From assembly GCA_965217125.1 (NCBI GenBank), contig OZ244244.1, forward strand, positions 1,736,001-1,800,000: DNA of 64,000 nucleotides, in the 5' to 3' direction. The position numbers and the translations under genes were made by a program. This DNA is from JAAOIF01 sp965217125. Lineage in GTDB: Bacteria > Pseudomonadota > Gammaproteobacteria > PS1 > Pseudothioglobaceae. The notes below the pieces were generated by a model. The model was given only the letters and a program-made list of their open reading frames with translations. It did no database searches and had not been told where the DNA came from. Position 1 is the stretch's first letter. Each line of letters opens with the position of its first letter. This document shows positions 9,711 to 17,216 of this stretch, one piece after another.

Positions 9711-10681
9711 GGGCGTTGTTTATTTTGGGCAACATCGCAAGGCGAAATAGCGCAGTTAAGTTTTAGTGTACCGATAATCTCATCAATACCGTTAAGTTTG
9801 TTGTCTATTAAATATTGACTAATGCCATCGTTGATTGTATGGCAAACTAATGGATTGTAAAACAAAGCGGTGCCGACACCCACCGCACTAGCGCCTGCAA
9901 TGATAAATTCTAAGGCATCATTTGCTGTGCTAATACCGCCTTGCCCGATAATAGGCACGCCGTATTTTTTACTAACTTGATAGACTTGATGCACCTTTAA
10001 TAAGGCAATCGGTTTAATCGCCGGGCCCGACAAACCGCCCTGATTGTTGCCAATAATTGGGGTGCGCGTTGTGGTGTCAATCGCCATACTCATCAGCGTA
10101 TTGATAACTGCCAAACCGTCCGTTCCCGCATCAATACAGCGTTGTGCTGAAAAGGCAATATCAGTTTGATTAGGCGAGAGTTTGGTAATCAGCGGCTTGG
10201 CGGTGTTTTTACGGCAAATCTCAACCACCCGATAACTCATCTCAGGGTCGTTACCAAAGGCAACGCCGCCTTTTTTAACATTTGGGCAAGAGATGTTAAT
10301 CTCAATTGCATCAATATCGCTGTCATCAAAACGCTTGCTAAGCTCACCATATTCTTCAATAGAGAAGCCGGAAATGTTAATAATAAAACGCGTCTCGGTT
10401 TTGTCTAAATTTGGCATAATATCGTTAAGCACCGCATCAGCCCCCGGATTTTGCAAACCAATGGCGTTAATCATCCCAGACGGCGTCTCCGTTACTCGAT
10501 GAGGGCTATTACCAAGTCGCGCCTCAAGCGTAGTGCCTTTTAGGCAAACTGCCCCCACTTCTTTGTTAGAAAATCCCTGAACCCGCGTATATTCCTCGCC
10601 AAAGCCCACACAGCCAGAAAGCAAGATGATTGGCGATTCTAAGTGCAATCCGCAAAATTGTGTTTTTAAGTTAGTGTGCAT
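9707..10681 (-). CDS. pyrD: Dihydroorotate dehydrogenase, class 1B catalytic subunit type
   Basis: This FMN enzyme oxidises dihydroorotate to orotate in pyrimidine synthesis. The sequence follows the class 1 pattern: an N-terminal SPIILLSGCVGFGEEY, NISCPNVKKGG with the catalytic cysteine that separates class 1 from the serine-using class 2, and a C-terminal phosphate-binding IGQGGISTANDALEFI ... GASAVGVGTAL. Length (324) suits the 1B catalytic subunit, which normally works with the PyrK iron-sulfur/FAD subunit and NAD+. No pyrK is adjacent. Most gammaproteobacteria use membrane-bound class 2, so the class is notable. It overlaps leuS by 4 bp. Confidence 0.85.
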   Translation of the reverse strand: MHTNLKTQFCGLHLESPIILLSGCVGFGEEYTRVQGFSNKEVGAVCLKGTTLEARLGNSPHRVTETPSGMINAIGLQNPGADAVLNDIMPNLDKTETRFIINISGFSIEEYGELSKRFDDSDIDAIEINISCPNVKKGGVAFGNDPEMSYRVVEICRKNTAKPLITKLSPNQTDIAFSAQRCIDAGTDGLAVINTLMSMAIDTTTRTPIIGNNQGGLSGPAIKPIALLKVHQVYQVSKKYGVPIIGQGGISTANDALEFIIAGASAVGVGTALFYNPLVCHTINDGISQYLIDNKLNGIDEIIGTLKLNCAISPCDVAQNKQRP

Positions 10682-10789
10682 ATTTTGTTGTTTTTAGCAA
10701 AAACCTTTGTCTCAATTTTACCTATAACACCAGCCACTAAGTTAAATACCTGTTTTTTTATATCAACTGGGGCAGTTGTGTGGTTGGTA

Positions 10790-10807
10790 ATGCGACTTCA
10801 GTCGCAT
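10790..10807. repeat. Perfect short hairpin
   Basis: ATGCGACT and AGTCGCAT form an 8-bp perfect stem around TC. Such compact palindromes often belong to families dispersed in intergenic DNA; no second copy was noticed in this window. Confidence 0.6.
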
Positions 10808-10942
10808 CTAAACAGAGAGCAGAGCAAGAGCGGTGCTATTAGAACTGTTTGTGTTGAACAGAGGGCAGAAGGCAGAGGACAGAACAGAGCAAGAGCAACA
10901 CTATTAGAATTGTTTGTGTATTTTTTGTGTCATATCGTCTGT

Positions 10943-10999
10943 TTGGGGGAGGGCGTGGTAGAGTGTGCCTCAACTCGAGATCCCGACGCCCTCCCCCAA
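10943..10999. repeat. 14-bp GC-rich inverted repeat
   Basis: TTGGGGGAGGGCGT (10943-10956) and ACGCCCTCCCCCAA (10986-10999) are perfect reverse complements separated by 29 nt. In RNA this would give a very stable stem-loop. In this AT-rich genome such a GC-rich stem stands out. It could be the end of a lost mobile element or a small RNA structure; nothing decides between these. Confidence 0.65.
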
Positions 11000-11028
11000 G
11001 CCCCCACCCCTAAGAGTTTACCAAAATC

Positions 11029-11061
11029 GGGCTTCGCCCTATCGCCTGAACGGCGATTTTT
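11029..11061 (+). terminator. Possible terminator: tandem hairpins plus T run
   Basis: GGGC-TTC-GCCC (11029-11039) is followed by ATCGCC-TGAAC-GGCGAT (11041-11057) and four or more T residues. The second hairpin has the form of a short rho-independent terminator on the plus strand. No plus-strand gene clearly ends here, so it may be a remnant. Confidence 0.35.
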
Positions 11062-11243
11062 GCACATTATCACCTTGAGGATTGGGTCGCCATTAGATTT
11101 GTTTGTGGGGGCGGAAAAAGCAGAGCAAGAGCGGTGTCATTAGGTTTGCTCTTGCTCTGTTCTGCCCTCTGTTTTCTGTCTTCTGTCCTCTGCCTCTCTG
11201 CTCTCTGTTCGCGGTGCCATTAGAATTTTGGCTTTTGTTGGTT

Positions 11244-11280
11244 AATTTAGAGGCAAGGCCTCTAAAAAGGTCTCTAAATT
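11244..11280. promoter_or_regulatory. Alternative hairpins upstream of the PhzF-family gene
   Basis: TTAGAGGC (11247-11254) pairs with GCCTCTAA (11258-11265), while the overlapping AATTTAGAG (11244-11252) can instead pair with CTCTAAATT (11272-11280). Two mutually exclusive stems from the same left arm, about 80 bp before the gene, could be an attenuator-like switch or just a third half-copy of a palindrome. Confidence 0.3.
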
Positions 11281-11361
11281 AAAATAAATTATAAATAAAA
11301 GGCTATCGCTTCTTTTGTTTATAATGCCTGACATAATAGTTATGTTTAGGGCAGATAAACC

Positions 11362-12141
11362 ATGAAATTAGACATTTACCAAATTGATGCATTTGCAGAT
11401 AAGCCTTTTGCAGGAAATCCAGCGGCAGTTTGTCCGCTTGAGTATTGGCTATCTGTTCAGTTAATGCAATCAATAGCTGCTGAAAACAACCTTTCTGAAA
11501 CTGCATTTTTTGTTCAAACTGACACAGCTTATCACATTAGGTGGTTTACCCCTACTCATGAAGTTGATTTATGCGGTCATGCGACCTTAGCCAGTGCATT
11601 TGTTATTTTTTCTATTCTTGAATATAGAAAAAAAACAATTGTATTTACTTCAAAAAGCGGCGAGTTAAGCGTTAGTAAAAACGGGGCATGGTTGGCAATG
11701 GATTTCCCCACACAAAAGCCAATTCCATGCGCTCTTCCAAAACAAATAATGACAGCCTTTCAAAACCAGCCGATTGAATGTTTAAAATCACAAGACTATG
11801 TTGTTGTTTTTAAAAATGAAGCTCAAATATTAAACGCCGAACCCGACATAGCTTTATTAAATCAATTAGATTTAAGGGGCGTAATTATTACAGCTATTAG
11901 CAAAAAATATGATTTTGTTAATAGAGTTTTTGCACCAAAACTTGGTATTAATGAAGACCCGGTAACCGGCTCGGCATTTACCCAACTTATTCCATATTGG
12001 TCAGAAAAACTAAACAAAAAAGAACTTACAGCAAAACAAGTATCTAAACGAGGGGGAGAAGTTAATTGTGTCTATTTAGATAAAAGAGTTAAAATATCTG
12101 GCAAGGCTATCAAGTATATGGTGGGCAGCATTGAAATATAG
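11362..12141 (+). CDS. PhzF/YddE-family isomerase-like protein
   Basis: The family adopts a diaminopimelate-epimerase-like fold and includes the phenazine enzyme PhzF, though most members have unknown substrates. Seen here: the start IDAFADKPFAGNPAAVC, the catalytic glutamate in NNLSETAF (about residue 45), FTPTHEVDLCGHATLA, and EDPVTGSAFTQL near residue 200. The length of 259 is normal. No other phenazine genes are present, so a role in phenazine synthesis is not supported. It sits between the repeat-rich spacer and an R-M operon, 39 bp before the first methyltransferase gene, and may be part of the same acquired segment. Confidence 0.88.
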   Translation: MKLDIYQIDAFADKPFAGNPAAVCPLEYWLSVQLMQSIAAENNLSETAFFVQTDTAYHIRWFTPTHEVDLCGHATLASAFVIFSILEYRKKTIVFTSKSGELSVSKNGAWLAMDFPTQKPIPCALPKQIMTAFQNQPIECLKSQDYVVVFKNEAQILNAEPDIALLNQLDLRGVIITAISKKYDFVNRVFAPKLGINEDPVTGSAFTQLIPYWSEKLNKKELTAKQVSKRGGEVNCVYLDKRVKISGKAIKYMVGSIEI

Positions 12142-12180
12142 ACATACAGCAGGCGTTTTTAAAACAAACCTCAGGAAAAA

Positions 12181-13011
12181 ATGAAAAATATATATTTTAA
12201 AAACTCTCAAAAAATGAGCGATGTTGAAAGTGAGACTGTTGATTTAATTATTACTTCACCCCCTTATTTTAATATTAAAGATTATGCTAAAAATGGCTAT
12301 CAAAATCAAACACATTCAAAAAATAATATAAGTCAAATAGGCGATATAAAGGATTATAGAACCTTTATTAAAGAGTTACAAAAAGTATGGAAAGAGTGCG
12401 AAAGAGTGTTAAAACCAAATGCTAAATTGATTATAAACACGCCTTTAATGCCAATGAAAAAGAAAGAATTTAATACCCATTACAACAGGCATATTTTTGA
12501 TTTAAATGCTGATATTCAAAGCTCTATTATTTATCGCAAGAATACAGAAATGTTTTTATTTGATACTTATATTTGGAACAGAACCAACACTTCAAAAAGT
12601 TTAATGTTTGGTAGTTACCCATATCCAAGAAATTTTTACGCCCAAAATACCAGCGAATTTATTACAGTATATGTCAAAGACGGCATACCAAAAAATGGAT
12701 TGCCAAGCGATATAAAAGAAAAAAGCAAACTAACTCAAAAAGAATGGGTTGAATATACCAAACAAATTTGGAATATCCCCATTCCTAATAAAAATGATTT
12801 AGCGTTTGGCGAACATTCAGCGATTATGCCAGAGGAAATAGTGAGAAGATGTGTTAAACTTTTCTCATTTGTAGGCGATACTGTGCTTGACCCATTCGCC
12901 GGAAGCGGCACCACCTTAAAAGTTGCCAAACAACTACAAAGAAATTATATCGGTTATGAAATAATGGATAATTACAAGGAAATTATAGAAAAAAAATTAG
13001 GCAGCGTTTAA
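12181..13011 (+). CDS. DNA methyltransferase of an MboII-like R-M system (M2-like, probable m4C)
   Basis: A beta-class amino-methyltransferase: the catalytic motif IV SPPY (residues 26-29) comes first and the AdoMet-binding DPFAGSGTT (about residue 236) is near the C-terminus. The SPPY tetrapeptide is typical of, though not exclusive to, N4-cytosine enzymes. In MboII systems two enzymes protect the two strands of the asymmetric GAAGA/TCTTC site; this would be the cytosine-specific M2. Only 2 bp separate it from the next methyltransferase gene, and the nuclease gene follows, so the three form an operon. Specificity is inferred from its partner. Confidence 0.85.
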   Translation: MKNIYFKNSQKMSDVESETVDLIITSPPYFNIKDYAKNGYQNQTHSKNNISQIGDIKDYRTFIKELQKVWKECERVLKPNAKLIINTPLMPMKKKEFNTHYNRHIFDLNADIQSSIIYRKNTEMFLFDTYIWNRTNTSKSLMFGSYPYPRNFYAQNTSEFITVYVKDGIPKNGLPSDIKEKSKLTQKEWVEYTKQIWNIPIPNKNDLAFGEHSAIMPEEIVRRCVKLFSFVGDTVLDPFAGSGTTLKVAKQLQRNYIGYEIMDNYKEIIEKKLGSV

Positions 13012-13013
13012 TT

Positions 13014-13838
13014 ATGCAAAGAGATATTTTTTATACTTCTACATCTGAAAATAATAATACGATTAAAGCTAAAAAAAATTGTATTTATAACTTGGATGTG
13101 TTTGATTTTTTAAATACCGAAGTTGCTGATAATTCGATTGATTTAGCAGTTATTGACCCACCTTACAATATGAAAAAAGCAGATTGGGATACTTTTAAAA
13201 ATCAAGATGACTTTTTAAATTTTACCTTTGCTTGGATAGACGCACTTCTGCCTAAATTAAAATATGATAGTAGTTTGTATATTTTTAACAGCCCTTTTAA
13301 CGCCTCTTATATTTTGCAATTTTTAGTTGAGAAGGGGTTGGATTTTAAAAACTGGATTGTATGGAATAAACAAGATGGTATTAGTGCACCTAAAACTAAA
13401 TTTGTAAATGGCAGTGAGACTATTTTGTTTTTTACTAAAGGTAATCCAACTTTTAATTTTGATGATATTAGAGAGCCTTATAAAAGTACAGATAGAATGA
13501 AACACGCCGCTAAAAAAGGCATTATAAAAAATGGCAAGAGGTGGTTTCCTAATCCTAATGGTAGATTATGCTCAGAGGTCTGGGATTTTAGTAGTGAGAG
13601 ACATAAAAACAAAGTCAATGGCAAAACACAAAAAATGTCGCATTTGACTCCTAAGCCAAAAAATATGATTAAGAGAATTATTAAAGCCAGTTCCAACAAG
13701 GGAGATTTGGTTTTAGATTGCTTTATGGGTAGCGGAACAACTGCTATTGTGAGTAAAAAAATGGGCAGAGATTTTATTGGAACAGAATTAAATAAAAATT
13801 ATTATGATTTGTGTATTAAGCAATTAAAAGAAATGTGA
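13014..13838 (+). CDS. DNA adenine methyltransferase, M1.MboII-like
   Basis: This beta-class N6-adenine methyltransferase has IDPPYN (about residues 46-51) before a C-terminal DCFMGSGTT (about residue 235). Long stretches closely follow M1.MboII as I remember it: LAVIDPPYNxxKADWD, SLYIFNxPFN, KNGKRWFPNPNGRLC, and VLDCFMGSGTTAIV. M1.MboII methylates the last adenine of GAAGA. Length (274) is close to the 260 of that enzyme. Its TGA overlaps the ATG of the nuclease gene (TGATG), which usually means coupled translation. The resemblance is strong, but the exact target site needs a database comparison. Confidence 0.92.
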   Translation: MQRDIFYTSTSENNNTIKAKKNCIYNLDVFDFLNTEVADNSIDLAVIDPPYNMKKADWDTFKNQDDFLNFTFAWIDALLPKLKYDSSLYIFNSPFNASYILQFLVEKGLDFKNWIVWNKQDGISAPKTKFVNGSETILFFTKGNPTFNFDDIREPYKSTDRMKHAAKKGIIKNGKRWFPNPNGRLCSEVWDFSSERHKNKVNGKTQKMSHLTPKPKNMIKRIIKASSNKGDLVLDCFMGSGTTAIVSKKMGRDFIGTELNKNYYDLCIKQLKEM

Positions 13839-15100
13839 TGAATAAAAAATTACAACCAATTTTAGATATTGATAACAGCAATAATTTTTTAAAGTACATA
13901 GTTGGCAGACTGCAAAAAAACGATTACAGAGGCGTTCATATTTCACAACATAATAGATATGATTTAGAGTTTGTAATCAGTGTTTTGAGAGCGATAAAAA
14001 ATGAAGTTGGAGACGCTTTATTTGAAATACCTAGAGGTGATTATAGCGAAAGAGAAAATGTTAGAAAATATAATATTGATAATTATCAAGACTTTAAAAA
14101 GATAACAGATGAGGTTTATTCATCTACTGGCAGAACTACATACAATTCAATAAAAAAGAATTTTTTTGTTGATTTTCACAGAATGGGATTAATTACAAGA
14201 TATGATAAAAATAAAACCCCATCCAACCCTTATAAACGAACAATAATACATTATGTTTCACTAACAGACGAAACGAGCAGACTTTTAAATTCAAACAACA
14301 TAATAGAAAAACATAGAATTTTTACTGATGTTTTAGACAAGAATCTCTTTAACTCTTATTTGAGCAATTTGGTGGATCTAATTTTTAATAGTCAATATAA
14401 AGGCGATGTAATAAGCATACATGAATTTATGTTTATATTTACTGATACAGAATTAAACAATCCAATTGAATTGCTTAACAAATACAGAGAATTAAAACAA
14501 CATCAAAAAGACAAGCTACTAAACCTTATACAAGAATATGCTAATCCAGATAATTTTAGTGGAGATAAGACCCAAAAAAGAGATTTTCATAATTGGATAA
14601 ACGAAACTCAACAAATGTTTATGCTTTTAAAGCAAACCAGTTATTTTCAAATAGACGAGAATAACCAAAATATTGCCTTAAATATTGGGAATTATGGCAT
14701 ATTTAGTATTGAGAATATAAAAAGAAGCGATAAGCCAAAACAAGAATATTTTAAACTTCACAAGCAGAAAAAACAAAATGACTTTGAGTTACATCATATA
14801 GTTGCTATTTCTAAGTCAAGAAATAAGGAAGAAGTTGCCATGCTTGACAATGTCCATAATTTGATTTATTTACATAAAAATAAGCATTTAGAAATCACAA
14901 AAAAGAAAAATATTCATGTGTATTTATCAATCAATCCAACAATAGCAAAATTTTGTGATTTTGATAGTACAAAAATTCAAGCAAATAATGGGATTAACTC
15001 TCTGTATTCAACTAACAACACTGTTTTGCAAAAGTTAGAATACCATAATAAAAAGGCGATAAAGGCGATATATGAATTTAATCAAAAAATACAGTGTTAA
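13838..15100 (+). CDS. HNH restriction endonuclease of the MboII-like system
   Basis: By position and motifs this is the nuclease of the operon. Around residue 318 it has ELHHIVAIS, followed about 20 residues later by NVHNLIYLHKNKH, a beta-beta-alpha-metal (HNH) pattern. R.MboII is also an HNH enzyme of about 416 residues; this one has 420. R.MboII is type IIS and cuts a few bases outside GAAGA. The ATG at 13838 overlaps the methyltransferase stop by 1 bp; an in-frame GTG at 13835 is possible but less likely. The protein is very rich in Asn, Lys and Ile, more AT-biased than nearby core genes, in keeping with transfer. Confidence 0.82.
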   Translation: MNKKLQPILDIDNSNNFLKYIVGRLQKNDYRGVHISQHNRYDLEFVISVLRAIKNEVGDALFEIPRGDYSERENVRKYNIDNYQDFKKITDEVYSSTGRTTYNSIKKNFFVDFHRMGLITRYDKNKTPSNPYKRTIIHYVSLTDETSRLLNSNNIIEKHRIFTDVLDKNLFNSYLSNLVDLIFNSQYKGDVISIHEFMFIFTDTELNNPIELLNKYRELKQHQKDKLLNLIQEYANPDNFSGDKTQKRDFHNWINETQQMFMLLKQTSYFQIDENNQNIALNIGNYGIFSIENIKRSDKPKQEYFKLHKQKKQNDFELHHIVAISKSRNKEEVAMLDNVHNLIYLHKNKHLEITKKKNIHVYLSINPTIAKFCDFDSTKIQANNGINSLYSTNNTVLQKLEYHNKKAIKAIYEFNQKIQC

Positions 15101-15142
15101 TCATAAGACACTATAACAAACCGCAACAGCAGGGTATTTACT

Positions 15143-15802
15143 ATGGCTAAAAAAGGTTTATTTATTAGCGGTAGCGGCACGGATGTTGGAAAAACATTTA
15201 TTGCTATTCGTATTATTAAGGCGCTGAATGGGGTGGTTGAGGTGGTGGCAAGGAAGCCGATTGAGAGTGATTGCCAAAAAACTGCTACTGGGCTGTGGGC
15301 TAAAGATGCGCGCTTGTTGAACGAGGCTTGTTTGCTGTCTGAGGATATTGAAAAGGTTTGTCGGTTTGTTTTTGAGGCGTGCGTTAGTGGCGAAAAAGCC
15401 AGTTCGCAGCAGGGGTTGAGTATAACGCTGGCGGATTTGGTGGATGCCGCTAAGCCAGTTGATGAAAATCATTTTGTTATTGTTGAGGGTGCGGGTGGGC
15501 TGTATTCGCCGATTGCAACAAATGTGTTGAATAGTGATTTGGCTAAGGCTTTGGGCTTGCCGGTGGTGTTGGTGGTGAGGGACGAGCTGGGGGCAATTAA
15601 TCAGGCTTTGTTGAGTTTGCAGGCGGCAAGGGCGCATAAACTCAATGTTGTTATGCTGGTTTTAAACCAAAAGACAGCAAATGATTTAGACAATGCCAGC
15701 GCCCTAAGTGCTTATACTGATGTTAAGGTGGTGGTTTTTAATAATGACTTAGAAAAGCAGTTTGCTGAAGCGGTGCTGGCATTAGATATTGTAAACAACT
15801 AA
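15143..15802 (+). CDS. bioD: Dethiobiotin synthetase
   Basis: BioD closes the ureido ring of dethiobiotin from 7,8-diaminononanoate, CO2 and ATP, the step before biotin synthase. The P-loop SGSGTDVGKTF is at residues 9-19, ARKPIESDCQ follows the first domain, and VEGAGGLYSP (about residues 114-123) is the second nucleotide-binding signature. Length (219) is normal. GC and codon use rise sharply relative to the preceding R-M genes, marking a return to core DNA. It is alone here; other bio genes are not in the window. It converges on sspA, with a CAATATATATTG palindrome between. Confidence 0.93.
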   Translation: MAKKGLFISGSGTDVGKTFIAIRIIKALNGVVEVVARKPIESDCQKTATGLWAKDARLLNEACLLSEDIEKVCRFVFEACVSGEKASSQQGLSITLADLVDAAKPVDENHFVIVEGAGGLYSPIATNVLNSDLAKALGLPVVLVVRDELGAINQALLSLQAARAHKLNVVMLVLNQKTANDLDNASALSAYTDVKVVVFNNDLEKQFAEAVLALDIVNN

Positions 15803-15821
15803 GCAATATATATTGACAGGT

Positions 15822-16445
15822 CTAATTGTATTCTTTTTCGCGGTCGGTCAAGCTTTCTTTAAAACTTTCCTTGTTAAATAATCGCTTAGCATAATCGTTA
15901 ATTGGCTTAGAGTTTAGGTTAATATCTAATGTTTTAAGTCGCCATAATAGTGGCGCTAAACACGCATCAACAATACTCATCTCATCGCTCTTGAAATAAG
16001 GCTGATATTCAAACAAAGGGGTCAGCTCGATTAAACTACTGGCAAGAGTTTTACGCGCTTTATTTGCTGCTTTTTTGTTGCCCGTTTGAATGGTTTTAAC
16101 CATATCATACCAGCAATCTTTAGCACGAGTAAATCTAAAAATAAGTAGGCGCTTTTCAGCTTTTTTGATTGGATCAACCGGCAATAATGGCGGAAATGGA
16201 AAACGCTCATCCAGATATTCGGCAATGACGGATAAATCATACAACACCATATTGCGGTCAAATAATATCGGTAGCATTTGACCGGGGCTAAGCTCTAAAA
16301 TTTCTTCAGGCATTTTATCAACTTTTAAATTAAGCACTTCTCTATCAATGTTTTTTTCCGCCATAATGAAGCGTATTGCGTGTGATTCCATTTCTTCATC
16401 GGAAGTGTAGAGTGTGGTTGAAGCTGGATTAGGTTTTGTTTGCAT
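15822..16445 (-). CDS. sspA: Stringent starvation protein A, GST-like
   Basis: SspA is a glutathione-S-transferase-fold protein that binds RNA polymerase and alters transcription under starvation or acid stress. Seen: an N-terminal thioredoxin-like half with LPILFDRNMVLYDLSVIAEYLDERFP, then an all-helical C-terminal half. The 207-residue length fits. A GAGG site lies before the ATG. It follows petC, the usual arrangement (petABC-sspA) in gammaproteobacteria, with 77 bp between that hold a hairpin. The partner gene sspB is not behind it in this window. Confidence 0.88.
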   Translation of the reverse strand: MQTKPNPASTTLYTSDEEMESHAIRFIMAEKNIDREVLNLKVDKMPEEILELSPGQMLPILFDRNMVLYDLSVIAEYLDERFPFPPLLPVDPIKKAEKRLLIFRFTRAKDCWYDMVKTIQTGNKKAANKARKTLASSLIELTPLFEYQPYFKSDEMSIVDACLAPLLWRLKTLDINLNSKPINDYAKRLFNKESFKESLTDREKEYN

Positions 16446-16465
16446 AATAGGTTATCCTCAAAAAG

Positions 16466-16489
16466 ACAACGCCCTTTTTGATGCGTTGT
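16466..16489. terminator. Hairpin between petC and sspA
   Basis: ACAACGC (16466-16472) and GCGTTGT (16483-16489) form a 7-bp stem; the CAAAAAG/CTTTTTG stretches in and beside it could pair alternatively. It may partly terminate petABC transcripts or set sspA level. It lacks a clear following U run in the minus direction. Confidence 0.3.
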
Positions 16490-16522
16490 TAAGTTATTGT
16501 GTTAAAAAAAATCATTAAAAAA

Positions 16523-17212
16523 TTAGTCTTTAGCGCGCCATTTGCCGTATTTAACATCTTTCCAATATTCCTTTTTTAATAAATAAGAAAGAATCAGTAA
16601 AATGAATAAAAAGCCCAACACCTTGTAACCAAGTTTGACACGCACAAGCTTTGCAGGCTCGCCAACATAGTCTAAGAAGTTGGTAATATCTCTTAGGTCT
16701 TGGTTAAAATCTGCTTCTGTTTTGCTTTGTTTTAAATTCCACAGAACATCCGGCATAGAGGCGTTGATTAAAATCTTGTTATTCACCCCAAACGGGCGAG
16801 ACTCGTCTTTGTAGAAACTACGCAGATAAGTATAAATCCAATCAGTGCCTTTTGAGCGCGCCACTAGAGACAAATCTGGCGGCGTTCCACCAAACCATTT
16901 TACAGCACCTTCTTTAGACATTGATGAGACGATTGTATCACCAATTTTATTAGTGTTAAACATAAGGTGTTTCTCTACATCTGCCACAGAAATGTTAAGG
17001 TCTTTGCCGATGCGATTGTAGCGCATAAATGCAATTGAGTGGCAACCAGAGCAGTAATTCATAAATAACTTAGCACCATTTTGTAATGACTTTTGATCGT
17101 CTATATCAGTATTGGCATGGTCTAATTTAACCCCAGAGCCACTCGCCAAAAGATTGCAAGAAATCAGCATTATCGCGGTTGTTGCCAGCAATGTGTTTAA
17201 TGGTTTTTTCAT
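16523..17212 (-). CDS. petC: Cytochrome c1 of the bc1 complex
   Basis: Cytochrome c1 accepts electrons from the Rieske protein and passes them to soluble cytochrome c. After an N-terminal signal peptide comes the haem-binding CSGCH (about residues 54-58), then a candidate axial Met in NASMPDVLW and a C-terminal membrane anchor (about residues 200-220) ending in basic residues. The ATG at 17212 is preferred; an in-frame TTG lies one codon upstream. It follows petB by a few bases and is the third gene of the petABC operon. All expected features are intact. Confidence 0.95.
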   Translation of the reverse strand: MKKPLNTLLATTAIMLISCNLLASGSGVKLDHANTDIDDQKSLQNGAKLFMNYCSGCHSIAFMRYNRIGKDLNISVADVEKHLMFNTNKIGDTIVSSMSKEGAVKWFGGTPPDLSLVARSKGTDWIYTYLRSFYKDESRPFGVNNKILINASMPDVLWNLKQSKTEADFNQDLRDITNFLDYVGEPAKLVRVKLGYKVLGFLFILLILSYLLKKEYWKDVKYGKWRAKD

Positions 17213-17216
17213 CAAT

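Larger units (their letters stand above)
10682..11361. repeat. 680-bp repeat-rich spacer without a convincing gene
   Basis: A purine-rich unit starting AGAGCAAGAGC and continuing to ATTAGAAyTGTTTGTG occurs at 10821-10855 and 10886-10919. A shorter copy is at 11122-11144, and a purine tract in opposite orientation (pyrimidines on this strand) runs from 11148 to about 11210. The fragment ATTAGA(A)(t)TTGTTTGTG also recurs near 11093. Several hairpins are present and listed separately. A 155-codon reading frame crosses the first part but is built from these repeats and looks accidental. GC is locally higher than in the neighbouring genes, suggesting decayed mobile or foreign DNA. Confidence 0.75.

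Noticed and set aside
10676..11143. 155-codon open frame on the plus strand in the spacer after pyrD
   Set aside because: It is made of the purine repeats and hairpins, starts inside the pyrD start codon region, and its translation has no protein-like pattern or known motif.
11362..12141. Phenazine biosynthesis locus
   Set aside because: Only a PhzF-family protein is present; the family is wide and other phz genes are missing.
13838..15100. Homing endonuclease
   Set aside because: The HNH motif sits in an operon with two methyltransferases and the length matches R.MboII, so a restriction enzyme is the better reading.
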